DNA of 64,000 bases from Apis mellifera. Taxonomy: Eukaryota > Arthropoda > Insecta > Hymenoptera > Apidae. This document shows positions 40,102 to 53,249 of the stretch, one piece after another. Position numbers and translations under genes: made by a program. The stretch is from NCBI RefSeq assembly GCF_003254395.2, contig NC_037647.1, forward strand, positions 8,015,925-8,079,924, given 5' to 3'. Below the pieces are notes generated by a model that was not told the DNA's origin, made no database searches, and saw only the letters and a list, made by a program, of their open reading frames with translations. Every line of letters begins with the position of its first letter. The stretch's first letter is position 1.

Positions 40102-43100
40102 TTACTTATCAATAGCTCCATCCATTATATTGTTTTTAACTTGAATGCTAATGTGTATTCCATCTCCAGACGCACCTTTATCTTTTTTTGTTTGTGAGTT
40201 GGATGCATTATCGAGACCCAGCTTACTTAAAGTACATAAAGCTTTCAATGCTGCTTCATTACGACTCGCAGTTCTCGTTGGCCCATTACCATGACAAACT
40301 TGTGGTGGATCTGTACTTAATGTTACAAGTGATAGATATTCTTTATTCACTGCTCCCTAGAAACAATATTATTAATTAATTATTAATTTATTGTTTCATA
40401 TTATTTATTTTTTTTCTTTATATATAAAATATTATTTTTGATATTTTAATACTATGTATGATTATATATGTATTATTTATAAATATATATTTTAAAGATT
40501 TTAATTTACCTTTGGAAAATCATTAAATTCCACGCTGAAGTTAAATAATTGAGAGAGATATTTTAATTGATCTTTGGGAGAAACAGTAGGTGGATTTTGT
40601 TGCTGTTGTCCTCGTAATTCTTCGGCAACAATTTGTACACTAGGTCCGCTGCCTAATTTAGATTCCTGACCTCCATCCACTAATAAAAGTCCAGGTACTA
40701 ACTGACGTCCAATAGTTCCTGATTAATATTAATAATCATAATAACATTAATATAACAATAAATTTTTAAAATATTCATATATAATAAATTATGTCATTTT
40801 TAAATTTAAAAAATTTGCTTTTTATAATTTACATAGAAACAGCATAGCAATTTTTATTAGGCATAAATTAATTTTCATTTACATTAAATTAATCTTACCT
40901 CCTACTGGTGGATGAGATTGAGTTTCATTAATTTGTTCATCTTCTAAAAATGTGACTTTCCTAGGTTTTTGTTCAGTATTTTCACTTTCTCCTGTTTTAA
41001 TTGATGGCTTAGTAGGTTGTGGTTGAGGCTTACTGTAACCTAATTGTGCTAAAAGAGCCTCTGCCGCAGCTCTTTTAGCTAATTTTTTATTTGGACCAAT
41101 TCCTTGAGCAGAATGCTGTCCCATAGTAACTTCCATAACGAATTCTTTTCGCCTTGGTGCTCCTTTTTCTTCAATTAAATTATAGACGGGTTCCTTTTCT
41201 CGTTTAGCTTGTTGTATTTGATCCAATCGCGAAACAGGATTAACTTCTTCTGCAGCATCAGATTCAGAGCGTGGTTCTTGATAAACTTTTATAAGATTTC
41301 GCGACTTCTTTTTTGTTGCCGGTGGTTTACGTTTTACTCGAACAAGACGATTTTGTATAGTTTCTGGCAACGGAGGTAGACGATTGAGTTCTTCTAACAT
41401 GAATTCAGCTGCATGTTTCTTTGATACCTACATATTTAATCATAAATATTAAATTTAATATACTTTATGTTGTAAAAAAAATAAAATTAAATTAAAGAAA
41501 AACAATATTATATTTATACTTACTTTTTTTGAAGGTCCTTCTCCTAATGTAACTTTATCTCCAACAGTGCATTTTGTTCTGAATGTTCGAATATGAGGTT
41601 TACCAATTTCTGATACAACTTCAAAACTAACAGGTAAACCACGTTTTAATGCTTTCTCATGAACTAAAGATACAGGACTTTTCAATTCAGCAATTGGATC
41701 TTTAGCTTCACCTAATGTACCGTTTTCACCAGTGTTACAATTTACTACTTCTTCCGGTAATGGTAATTGGCGTAATTGTTCTAAAGCTTTACTCGCCGCA
41801 TCATGTCGCGCTGCTTGACCTGTCAGACCTCTACCAATAAATTCACGTTCTCCTACCTATAAATTAATATATGTAATAAAATTTTATATTGGAATTTTCA
41901 GTATTTCTTTACCTTTAAGGATACAAGATATAATTGAGGTTCTGCATGAAAACCACGATTATAAGTAGGAAAACGTGGATTAAATATTCGAGGAAAATGT
42001 CCTAAACTATTTGTAACATATTGTTGTAATCCTGCTGGTGGGGCTTGTCTAAAAGTATAGACTGTAGCTTCTCCTCTCTTCATAGCCAAAGCATTTAATT
42101 CAACAGTTGGAGGTAAATTTCCTATAATGAAAAATATAAATTTTATAATATTTATACTATTTATATTCTTCATTTAAGATAAATACAATAATGCATTTTT
42201 TTTTACCAGGACCACTAAAACATTTTCCTGGATGTCCAGCTCTCATCGTCTTTGTAGGTTTCGGCGGAGGCCGTTGATACCAAGTTTTTGTTAATGCTTC
42301 AGTAGCAGCGCTATGCTGAGCTTTTTTTATGCTAGGACCCTCAGCAACATATTCTTCCTCTCCTAATTTTAGTGTTACTGTAAATCGTTTTTTGTGCGCT
42401 GGTCCTTGTTCGTTAGTCAATCTGTATTGATGCTGAATTTTATTAAAACGTGCTAATTCATTCAATAAGCACATTGGTGTTTTTTCTTTCATGTTTGCCA
42501 AAGCTGAATCAGTCACATTAATATGATTTTGAGTAGGTGGACTCTGATCTCTGGACTCTCCATTCTTTGTTTCATTTGTAGCAGGTTTATTTGATTCTAT
42601 GCTTTGTGGTTGTTGAATATGTTGTGGAGGCGGAGGATTTCGTTGATTATTTTGTTGTTGTGAATATTGTGGTGGTGGTACATTAGGATTTTGTAGAGTC
42701 ACAGAAACAGTATTTGTCTGATCCTTTAGACTGACGCTAACCATGGTGCCTAAAAAAAAAAAATCACAATTAATTTTCTAATCACACAAATAATTTATTA
42801 ATATGTTATAATACCATTTAAAATACCATTCGTATTATGTGCATTCATGCCCATCAACATTGGTTGTCTTGGATTTCCATGTGGTGGACCAGGGTGTTGC
42901 ATATGATGAATATGTTGTTGATGGGGGGGCATGGACAGTATTTGTTGATGTGGATTCCGATGCGATAACGGATGCTGAGGCTGATGTAAAGGGGCCATAT
43001 TTGCCTGTTGCATAGGACGCATCGGACCACCCATTCTAATAAAGTATTAAATAAAATAAATACAAATATATTACTTTTCATTTTGAATAATAATATAAAT

Positions 43101-43312
43101 ATATTTATAAATAATATAAATATTATATAAATGTTATATAATTATTATATATTGTTACATATAAAATAACTTAACTATATAATTAATTACAAATCTAAAT
43201 ATATTTATATGTAAATTATAAAAAAAAACTTTATAATTACAATAATTATAACAAACCTATTATGATCTCGAAGTTGGTTTTGCATTGCGTGATGTTGATG
43301 GCGTAACATCAT
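40102..43312 (-). CDS. stau: Staufen double-stranded RNA-binding protein
   Basis: Staufen binds double-stranded RNA in mRNP granules for mRNA localisation and translational control. Minus-strand exons: 43257-43312 (coding part), 42815-43035, 42207-42749, 41913-42121, 41524-41856, 40899-41427, 40510-40718 and 40102-40356, giving 784 aa. A His/Gln/Pro-rich N-terminus comes first, then five dsRBDs at about residues 184-249, 277-373, 402-470, 516-585 and 677-760. The basic KKxAxxxAA helix ends are visible in the first four (KKAQHSAATEAL, QAARHDAASKAL, SKKHAAEFML, KKLAKRAAAEALL). dsRBD2 carries a Pro/aromatic-rich insertion (near GLQQYVTNSLGHFPRIFNPR), as in insect Staufen. The start chosen is the first ATG after an in-frame stop in the inferred 5' exon. 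A short alternative start MGGP lies in the next exon. Confidence 0.96.
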
Positions 43313-43851
43313 GTAAAAATAGTGATGCAAAACCTAAAATTAATAAAAATATTAATAAAAATAAGTGAGATATTATAAAAAAAATTACTGAAAAAAAAAA
43401 TTAAACTTATTAAAAAAAGTTTAGATTCTATTGTAATTTGATACACTAAAATTTATAGTGAAATTTTCTTGTAATGAATATTCTAATAAAAAAAAAAAAA
43501 TATTAATTTATTAATATAATAAATATTAAATATTATAAGATAATTTATACTTAAATAATAAAAATATGATTTTTAACAAAATATTTTGTTATTTATGTTA
43601 AACCAATATATTTTTAAAAATTGACATAATTTTAAAAACAATAACTAAGTTACATATGTATTTGACAGTAGTTGCAAACATATATTATATCATGCATATT
43701 ATGAATTGAATTTAAATAATTCATTTGGAATTAGTACATATAACAACTTAATCATAGAAGAAGAATTTCTATTCTCTAAATGAACTAGTCAATAGGTAAT
43801 GGGCTTGGCCCGGCTATTTGGCAGCGGAACTATGCGGTTGAATTTTCTTAC

Positions 43852-44075
43852 CGAAGTTTGTTCTATTTCACGAAAATTTTCAGATTATTCAACAGCGAAA
43901 TTTCCTGCGAAACAGATCTGCCACTTAAGGGAACACTGCCAGGCCCTTTATGCGGCTATTGGCAAACAGTAAAGAAAATCGTCTGTAGACTAAAATGCGG
44001 CCATTTTGATGTGAGCCTCTCGGCCACCGTCTCTCATCCCTTCCAAAGGATATCCTACTTGCCGATTTTTTTAAA
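43852..44075 (-). other. stau: Probable 5' noncoding exon of staufen
   Basis: The block is GC-richer than its surroundings and ends, on the minus strand, at a strong donor (CTTCG|GTAAGA). Spliced to the acceptor at 43333 it gives an in-frame TAA 13 codons before the exon junction and then the ATG at 43312, which supports that start. The 5' limit is a guess from base composition. Confidence 0.55.
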
Positions 44076-44083
44076 AGTCTATA

Positions 44084-44105
44084 ATATCGATTATAATTAT
44101 CGATA
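44084..44105. promoter_or_regulatory. Paired DRE-like motifs upstream of staufen
   Basis: A perfect TATCGATA palindrome lies at 44098-44105 and a TATCGATT at about 44085-44092, immediately upstream of the probable staufen 5' exon. TATCGATA is the DRE motif bound by DREF/BEAF-type factors at housekeeping promoters in Drosophila. Its use in this species is inferred. Confidence 0.5.
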
Positions 44106-47061
44106 CTTCTCGTTTTTTTAAATTATAAGTTTTTAATTATTTTTGCACATTATTTATTGTTTATTCATGAATTATAACAATAAATAAATATTTTTATTCA
44201 ACACATTAATTTAATTACTAATATTTATTATTATCAATAAAGTTGTTTAAGAATAGTATAAAGATAATATCATATCATAGATTCAAATTTTAAAATTAAA
44301 ATAACGGAAATAATGATTATTTACTTTCATGTTATTAATTGAGATTTAATCAATGCTATTATTAATATGTATATATATTTAAATTTAATTAATATTTCAG
44401 GAGAAAATAAATTTATAATAAAGTCAGTTTCATATGTTACTAATTTCATGTAAAACAGCATAATTAAATACTTCAAATGAGAATGCTTCATATAGAAATA
44501 TCAATTTTATATATATATATTTTCTATTATAAATACACAATCTATTCATTTACCAAAAATAATATTTTCTATTAACTTTTTTTTAAATATTAAAACAAAT
44601 GTTAAAATATCAATGTTTCTTTTATTGAATAAAATTGAATAATGTAACATATATATAACATATACTATAAATTTTGATTGAATATACAATAAATTTTTAT
44701 TTTTAAACGAAAAGAACTTATATAATTATATAATATATAAAATAAGATTGTGTAAAATATAAATTATTTAATTAATAATTATTTAAGATAAAATTTAATT
44801 GATCCTTTTACAAAAAGTGATCTATATATTGTGATGTATAAACTATTAGTTTTTATATTTTTTTTATGTAAATTATTCTTATTTATCTTATTTTAAATTA
44901 GAATGAAAATTAAATTTATAATATTGATAATTATAATTTAGAATTTATTATTTATATAATATGAATACGTGAATATATATGAACACAACCTATATATTCT
45001 ATAATTTTTTTTACATCTTTTAAATATTTAAAAATGAATTTTATATATTATATTTTATATTTATATTAAATAAATTTAAAATACTTAATTTATCATACTT
45101 AATTTAGATGAAAATAACAAACCATAATATGTTTTAATTTTTTCGATTTATTTTTTTAAACTTCAAATTTCTTTATCTTTAAATATAAACGTAAAAATGA
45201 AACAATTTTTCCAATATATATTTTGTTAATAATAATCATTCATATATGCTTATTTACAATAATATTGTACAATAACAGATATATTAATATGTTAGATACA
45301 AGAAAAGATAAATAATTAAATATATTTTGAAAAATGCAATAAAAAAAAATATATATTTTATATATAAATATAAAATATTACAATATGAATTGAACTTAGA
45401 GGTACATTGAAGATATGCCTAGAAAAAAAATTATCTTAATTTAATGGATTGTAGGGCATAAAGAATTATGAACACTAATATTTTTCTAGTCTTTTCTTTC
45501 AAAGTATATAATTTAGTCTTTTTTTTTAATGTGCAAAAGTATTAAATTTATAATCTTATATTTTTTCACAAATTCATTTTTTGTGAAAAAAATTACAAAC
45601 AAATATTTGTTTACAAACTTACAAGATGCATTATCTTAATCAAAATAGTACACAGTATTTTTTTACAGTTTTGACATTTATAATTATTTTCAATTAATCT
45701 GTTTCAATAAATATTAATACATTAAAAAATTACAATTTTTTAAACAAAAATTTCATAATTATATTATTTATTCTATTATAGTTTTTCTTATCAACTACTA
45801 ATTCATTATAGAATCGCACTTTGTGTTATATTCATTCAACTTTCTTATTAATTTCTCTTTGGAGCCAATAAGCGTGTAGCATCATTGTCTTCAAGACTCA
45901 GCTAAGCTCCATTATTATAAAATAATTTATTAAACATTTAACGGTTTTAATTAATAAATACTATTTGAAATACAATTTCACTACTAAATTTACAAAGAGC
46001 AGAATATAGATATTTAGTGTCCCTGTAAAAAATTTCAGGTTGATTATCTTACTTTAAAAATATTTAAATATAAAAGGGCAATAATTATAATCTTCATATC
46101 AAAATGTATTTGGAAAATAAAAAAAACAAACCCTTTTATATTTAAATTTGATTAATTAGTGATATAGATGATATGTTGTAATATATTAATATATCTCATA
46201 AAAATTCTTTCTATTTTCATATAAATAATGGCGATGATTAAAAAGTAGTTGAAATTGCTTTATATATTTTTAGTATAGATATAATATTCATGATTTAATT
46301 AATTCATCAATAGGTAAGATAATCTTCCTGATTATTTAATTTAGGACAATCTACTTAATATTTGGTCAAATCACTATTATTCCTTATAGATAGCAACAAG
46401 TGATTTTGACATTAATTATTTATATAAATTATTGTTAATATAATTTTTTAACTCACTTCTATTCAATATAAAAGAATTATGAAATTTAATAATAAAGTTT
46501 ATTTATATTATTTTAAATGTAAGTGACTTTTCTTTTTTTTAAGTTTTCTTAATATATTGTTTCTATTTTATAATAATTACTGAAACAAAATTATTGAAGT
46601 GAGTTAAAAATAAATACAATTTTTTTATGCTAATTTTCAATAGCATTAGGCACTGTCAACCCTTCACTAAAAATATTTTAGTAAATTCAGTTCTTGATAA
46701 AATTAGAAAATCCAATTCTCTTATGATAATTTTCACTCACAAACAACATGCATTCAATATAAAAAAAAATATTTATCATGATGAAACAATTTCTATTTTC
46801 ATAATATTTTAATTTAACAAATTACATGATAAAATAGTATATTTTTTCTACTTACAAAATTTAAATGTTTACAACTTCTTTCTAAACAGAAGATATGTAT
46901 TAAATTTTTAAATTTATTTTTTCATTTTAAAACAGATTCAAAATTTAATTTTTATAATATTAACAACATTCATAACTAAACTTACAAATCATATTATACT
47001 TTAATGAATTTACTTTTTATCTACATTTATATGCTAGATCACAATACTGTACACTAAAATT

Positions 47062-47103
<42 letters not shown>

Positions 47104-47290
47104 AAAGAAAAACATAATTAAAGAAAACATTTCTGTTTTAATTTATTAAAAATCTTAGTAGAGTTGGCAGAATTATGTTATTCAATTGTTGAAAGTTGTA
47201 CTTTTTCAGGATGCTATTTACATCAATTTATTTAAAAAGTAGCAGAATTTAGAAATTGAGCTATATATATATATATATAGCAATTGTGTG

Positions 47291-47322
<32 letters not shown>

Positions 47323-48008
47323 CATACATACATACATACATGTACATACAATTGCTAATTATTATTCCCGAGAGTATCTCAAATGCCTGCATTCGAGATT
47401 GAAGATTTATATAATTGCTTTTTTTTTATGGAAAAAAGATATAATAGAATTTTCTATAAATAATATATTTTTCTATAATCAAATATCAAAACCAAGAATT
47501 AAAAAATTATCATATCTTATATTATACATTGGCAATTATTTTATAATCAATTTATATTAAAGATATTAAATAATTAAATAGAAAAATATTAAATATAAAA
47601 TTATGAGTATTCAATATAAGAAATTTTTTATATTGCAAGATATGAACCATAAAAATCATATATTTATGAATTTATTAGATTTTTGCTGAGAAAATTTTAT
47701 TGTCGCAACACATTTTCTGATTTTTCACAAAAAATGAAACATATTTCTACCAACTGTACAGTAACAAAACGAGAAAAAACGAGAAAAAAGGAGTATGAAA
47801 ATCATATCTCCTTGGTTGACAGAATGCTATTTTGTTTCATTAGATTTAACAATTATTATCACTTCGCGCCTTGGCAACATACATTCTTAAACACTAATAC
47901 GTTCATCGCTTTATAGATGTACGACTTGCTTTTTATATCTTGTATCCCTTTTATACTTTCTGCATTATTCAGTGAATTCTTATTTTTCTTATCAAAATAA
48001 TGCCCCAA
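44106..48008. other. Intergenic, no gene seen
   Basis: Very AT-rich sequence between the staufen promoter and the IntS6 3' end. It contains an A35 run at 47067-47101 and a (TA)n plus (CATA)n tract at about 47261-47342. Open frames at 46627-46812, 47288-47560 and 47683-47916 have no recognisable protein features. Confidence 0.5.
47261..47342. repeat. (TA)n and (CATA)n microsatellite
   Basis: Two TA tracts separated by about 25 bases, the second passing into TACATACATACATACA. Confidence 0.9.
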
Positions 48009-51000
48009 TTAACTTATTTTTGTGGCACCATTGTGATTTACTTTATGATTTATAGTCCAGTTATCTTCTTGTACAGTTTTCAAATATTCTTCTAATAATG
48101 ATGCCAAATTACGTCTTTTAAATCGTAATGATTCTTTTACAATATCTCGCAAAAATGCAAGTCGTATATCTAGAGTTCCTTGAATTTGGTGTAAATGTGA
48201 AAATAGTGTTGCATAATCTGAAACAAGATTATAATTATTGATATTGATTGTTTTATATAGATTTCTTTTTTCATAGACTATAGATATATTAAAAAAACAG
48301 AAATATCCATTTCAACTTACTTGTACCTCTTCTTCGTACTTCTTTGTATACAAGTTCTCGAACAGACAAATTGTGCCTTCTAATATCTTCCAATTCTTTT
48401 TTTTGTTAAAACTTTATCTTTTTCTATTTTTTCGTGTTTTTCTTCAACATGATTAGACAATCGTTCATCAATCAAATTTTCAACTTTCACACTATTTTCA
48501 ACACAATCATTAGGAGGTAGTTTGTTACACTCATTCTTAACACTTTCTGGCTTTTCAGTTTTCACTTCGCTTTTAGATGTATCAACATTATTAATTATCG
48601 GTGTTAAAGTTGGTGGTGCATCCATGTGATTATTAGTATGTTCTACTGGAATTGGTTCAAAAACTGGTATCGTTGGCATTTCTGCAAGGCCATTTACTAA
48701 TTTTTCTGGCGAATTTATATATGATATATTTGATACAGTAGATGAAGAATTCAATGTATTCGATGAATTTGACTCGGCAGTCGGAGTTACTTGATTTTTC
48801 GTATCATCAACCCATGGTATCGGCGAACTTGGTGGAGTATTCGTAGGTGTATATGACGGTCTCCGAATTATTACATCTTTAGGAATTGGACCTGGTTTAC
48901 GTTTATTTGGTGGTGGTTTTGAAGTTAGAGATCCTCCTCCATCTGATGTAGGTAAAGTACGTTTAAGACCGCCTTTAGAAGTTGAAGATGTTGCTCCAAC
49001 CATATCAATATCTGCTTCATCTACCATCATTCTTTTATCTATTTTGAATGGATTACCTGAAATTTAATCATGAAAAATTAGATATTCCTTCAATGTAAAT
49101 TTATAATAATATATATTTTTTTTAAATCAAAACAATTAATTAATCTCTTAAATAATTACCAAACATATGTTGTCTAACTGGAGCACTTTCTATTTCTCTT
49201 AATGGTGGAGTCATACGTTTCAAATATTCTTGATAATTTCCCATTTGTGCCAAGGGCATTGAATGAACATAATCATCATCAAATAACTTTGTGTGTAATA
49301 ATCCAGGTTGTAGAAAATTAGCACGCATTCTAACAACTTGATCTAACAGAGATTTTCGCGGAACATCGAATGCATTCCTATAACTATGCGCCCCACGTTG
49401 TTGGTTTCTAACTAATCCAACTACAAAACCACCAAATTCATTTAATTGATCCCTCAATCCTGTAAATTTGTCTTGTAATAGTGGATGTGATACCTATTGA
49501 ATTAGAAAATAAGATTAATTATATATGATATAATAATAAATATATAAAATTAATTATATAATTTTTATTATGAATGATAATTTTGAGATAGATAGAAAAT
49601 ATTTACCAAATCTTTTTTTAATGGAGTTCTAGGAGTAACTCTTACTCCCTCTGTTACTGTTGTTGTACTACCATTTACTAAATTTTTTGTCATATTGGCA
49701 GTAGCAAGTTGTTTGGAAAGAACCTCATTACAAAGTCTATCAAATTCAATTTTAGCTTGATTTTTTAATCGTTTTAAATAATTTAAGACACTGTATGATA
49801 ATGAATTATCCATATTATCGGGTATTAATGTTTGTGCTAATGGTGCAGGTGCACCCATTCTAGTTAAAGCTCTCCTAAGAGACTACAAATTAAAAATAGA
49901 ATTACTCAAATTTAATAATAAAAGAATTACATATTTTGATAATAAATTAAGAACTTACCGCTGCATAATAAGTAGGCATTGTTCTCATGTAATTCTGAAA
50001 TTGTGTTCGCCATTCATTTGTTGGTTTCAATCTATGTACTTTAAACAATTCTTCCAATAAAGGTAAAAGTACTGGATAGTTATAAGGCATAACAAATAAA
50101 TTTACGCATGTTAAATTAGTGCTTGCTTTTAAATACCCAAATGGATGACCAACATCACTTGATTTATAAGAATTAGCCACAAAAACTTGCCAACAAATTG
50201 TTGGTTGCTTTCTGGCTAATATATATTGTGTCAATGGACTTGGTTCTAATTCATATTTATCAAATGGAAGATTTTCTATTACCATAGGCTCTTGACTGGT
50301 ACAAGTAAATTTTACATTTGGATGTGCTGATCTAGGTGGCAAAGAACTAGCGCTTAAATCAGGCCAAAAACTTTCAGGAATCGGCCAAAATCCAACTGCA
50401 AAACCTTTCTGAGCAGATCGTGGAACATAAATCAATCTTCTGCAAGAATGCCATGCAGTATTTCCTGGTACTGTTGGATTAGGAGGATACGTTCGTGTTC
50501 CGTTCGTTGCAGTATTTTCATCTTCATTTTCATCATCGTCTACATGTTGCGTTTCGTTATTTAATGGCGGAGGATCTGGACCAATTTTTTCAAAATTTAT
50601 TACTACGCCAGATTGAACTTTTTGTACCAAAGAGTCTATACATTGCATCATCATTCTAAAAGATGTTATACAATATGAACGACCTACAATAAATAATAAA
50701 TTTTTTATATCAGTATATTTTTATAAACAAACTAGAATAAATTATATGATGAAAATACTTGTTTCTACCTCCAGTAACTTCACACATAGCATCTATTGGA
50801 GATGAATCACTTGCCACTAATCCTGTATCTCTCTCAACAGCTGGAGTTCCAGATAAGCGAAGTACCAAAGAAAATAATCTTTGATCCCATCTAAATGGTT
50901 CTTTTGTAAGCTCAGATCCAGGTATAGGAGAATGCATTGGCAATGTGAACTACAACAGTAATTTCCATAATTGTTTAACCATTTTTTTAAAAAAAAAAAT

Positions 51001-52970
51001 TAAAAGATTACTTTTATTTTATAATTAGTTATAAAAGTTACATCTTGATTAACTCCACTATTAGTTGTATATTTTCCTCCATCTGTAATCACAACAATTA
51101 CTGATGGTTCTAAATAAAAAGGACACCTCCCCTGTCCATATGTGTCTATTCCAGTTTGCATTCGATTTATATTCAAAACATCCAAAGCATGTTTTAAAGC
51201 AGCACCTAATGTTGTCAATCCAACACATTGTAAATTTTTAAGCTCATTCATAAAAGTAGCTAAATTTTCTTTCCATCCAGCCTAGAAAGATAAAAATATT
51301 TGTTTAGTTATTTAAAAGCAAGAATAAAAATCATTATTTCTTATTTTTTATTTAGAAAATTAATACTAATCTTAAATACATTTTTTCAATATAAATAATT
51401 ATTAAAAATTATAAATTATAATTAATTATTAAAAATTATAAATATATAAATAATTAAATATATATAATATAAATAATTATTAAAAAGATATTTTATTGAA
51501 TTATTATTTATATTAAAATTTTAACTTTTGCAAATTTTTTATTTGTAAAACTAAAATGATAAAGTTAATAATTCAAGAAAAATGCAAAATTGTAGCTTGT
51601 TACAATTTAAGTTTTGTCATTAAAATTAATTCTGCAATAATGAAGAAAAAGATAGAGATTGTAATAATAAAATTCTCTATATGATATTATGTATTTAGAT
51701 AATAAAGAATACTTAATTGTAATTACAATACTTGTTTATTTTATTGAAAATTTTCTTAATTTTTTATTATATCAAAAATATTAAATTATATTAATTTTTA
51801 ATTCATTGTAATTCTTTATTATCTCAGGATCCATTATGAAAAATATGAAAAATTTGTTTTATTTCTTTATCATTATCAAATTGACAATATCTTAATCCTT
51901 ATAATAATTTTCAATTATGGATTATCCTTAACTCATATTCAATTTTGAAAAAAAAATTTCTTCAATTCTCTTTCAATTTATAAGTATATTTAACATAATA
52001 TAAAATTAAATAACATTATTAAATCACATAACATAATTAAATTAAAATATTATTGAAAAAAAAAATTAATGAAAAAATTTATTTTAGAATAAAAATAACG
52101 AAAAATAATATAATATATTTTTAAATTTTATAAATTTAAAAATAAAAACAAATAAATTTATTATATTAAAGAAATTGTATATTTTAATTTCATAAATTTG
52201 GCGCGCACAAAACCATGAGAACCTCGTGGGTAGGTTCCCCCACCTACGTATAGCTACCCACAATGCTGCTCTTCCGTAACCGAGGACGGAAGATACGGCA
52301 AGTGCACGCTGCACTTTGCTGCCTTTTTATTGAATATCAATTATTCAATCGAAGGGAGCTAATAACACAACAATTTTGCATAAATAATAGTAACATAAGA
52401 CAATGAATTATGAATGTAATTAAAAATTGAAAAAATATTTAAGAAAAAACATAGCATTAAAGAAAACTTACATGGGATTCTATACATAATAACTAACATG
52501 GAATAAACGTATGCGTGTAAGAGACAGAGATCTTAGAAACGAGAGAAAGGGAAAAGGACAATAAATGCAAAAGATGCGAATATATAAAAGCAAATGAAAT
52601 ATAAAGAAAACATACCTTAATATTCTGAGGCGGATCTTCGAAGGTCAGAAGCATGTAACGATCTCCACGACTCTCTGGTGATCTTTGTCTTACCTAAAAA
52701 AAAGAGAAAGATTAAATAATTAAGAAATGAATTAAAGGGAAATAAAAGAAAATATGTTTTACATATTGCTCTTTTTAGTAATGATACAAACTAACGATTA
52801 GCTAGTAACCACAATTGAATTTCCCGGTCGGGAAAGCTGTTTGACTAGCGTACCTTCACGAAAGTCTCCACGGCGCTCTTGGCTACATCTAAAAGCGTGG
52901 GTCGCCCGCCCAAATATGCCCTCTGATTCATGGAGGCCGACGTGTCGATCAAAAAGACTATTATGGTCAT
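48009..52970 (-). CDS. IntS6: Integrator complex subunit 6, with an apparent one-base frame break
   Basis: IntS6 is a subunit of Integrator, the nuclear complex that cleaves snRNA 3' ends and promoter-proximal transcripts; in other animals it helps recruit PP2A. Minus-strand exons: 52854-52970, 52616-52693, 51042-51281, 50769-50949, 49959-50683, 49607-49882, 49160-49493, 48321-49056 and 48009-48217. The N-terminal von Willebrand A domain has the metal-site motif DTSAS at residues 9-13, followed by RGDRYMLLTFEDPP, GWKENLATFMNELKNLQ, TGIDTYGQGR and GSELTKEPFRWDQRLF, all typical of IntS6. The C-terminal domain shows LVYKEVRRRGT and LDIRLAFLRDIVKESLRF. In exon 8 an A8 run (plus 48397-48404) puts the conserved C-terminus one base out of frame. 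Removing one A makes both the following residues and the last exon's phase fit, giving about 964 aa. As written, the frame ends at TAG soon after, at about residue 873. Confidence 0.93.
52226..52316. other. Three consecutive perfect hairpins in a GC-rich intronic island
   Basis: Inside IntS6 intron 2 (51282-52615), a GC-rich island of about 130 bases contains inverted repeats GTGGGTAG/CTACCCAC (52226-52233 with 52254-52261), TCTTCCGT/ACGGAAGA (52270-52277 with 52286-52293) and AAGTGCA/TGCACTT (52300-52306 with 52310-52316). The function is unknown. Confidence 0.5.
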
Positions 52971-53202
52971 CTTCGCGAGTCGAACCCGCTCGTTCTCGAG
53001 GTCGTAACTGCGGCCCGAGACCTCCCGTAGTCAGAACTAGCTAGCTAAGAGCTCTACGACGGCGTGGCGCATAGCTGCTTCGACCATTGAACGCTCCCGA
53101 ATACGCTCTCCGAAAAACTTCTTTTATCGTAACGGCGCCCGCTTCGCTCTTACTCTCTTTCGATCTCTCTCTTTCTTTTCTTTCTACTTCTTTTTTCCTC
53201 TT

Positions 53203-53249
<47 letters not shown>

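Noticed and set aside
43858..44121. Plus-strand open frame over the GC-rich block near staufen
   Set aside because: The block is better explained as a minus-strand 5' noncoding exon with a strong donor at 43851; the plus frame has no recognisable features.
52084..52314. Minus-strand frame in the IntS6 intron treated as an IntS6 exon
   Set aside because: IntS6 exons 2 and 3 join directly in phase with the conserved protein; no AG/GT pair bounds this block in phase. It is kept only as a possible structured element.
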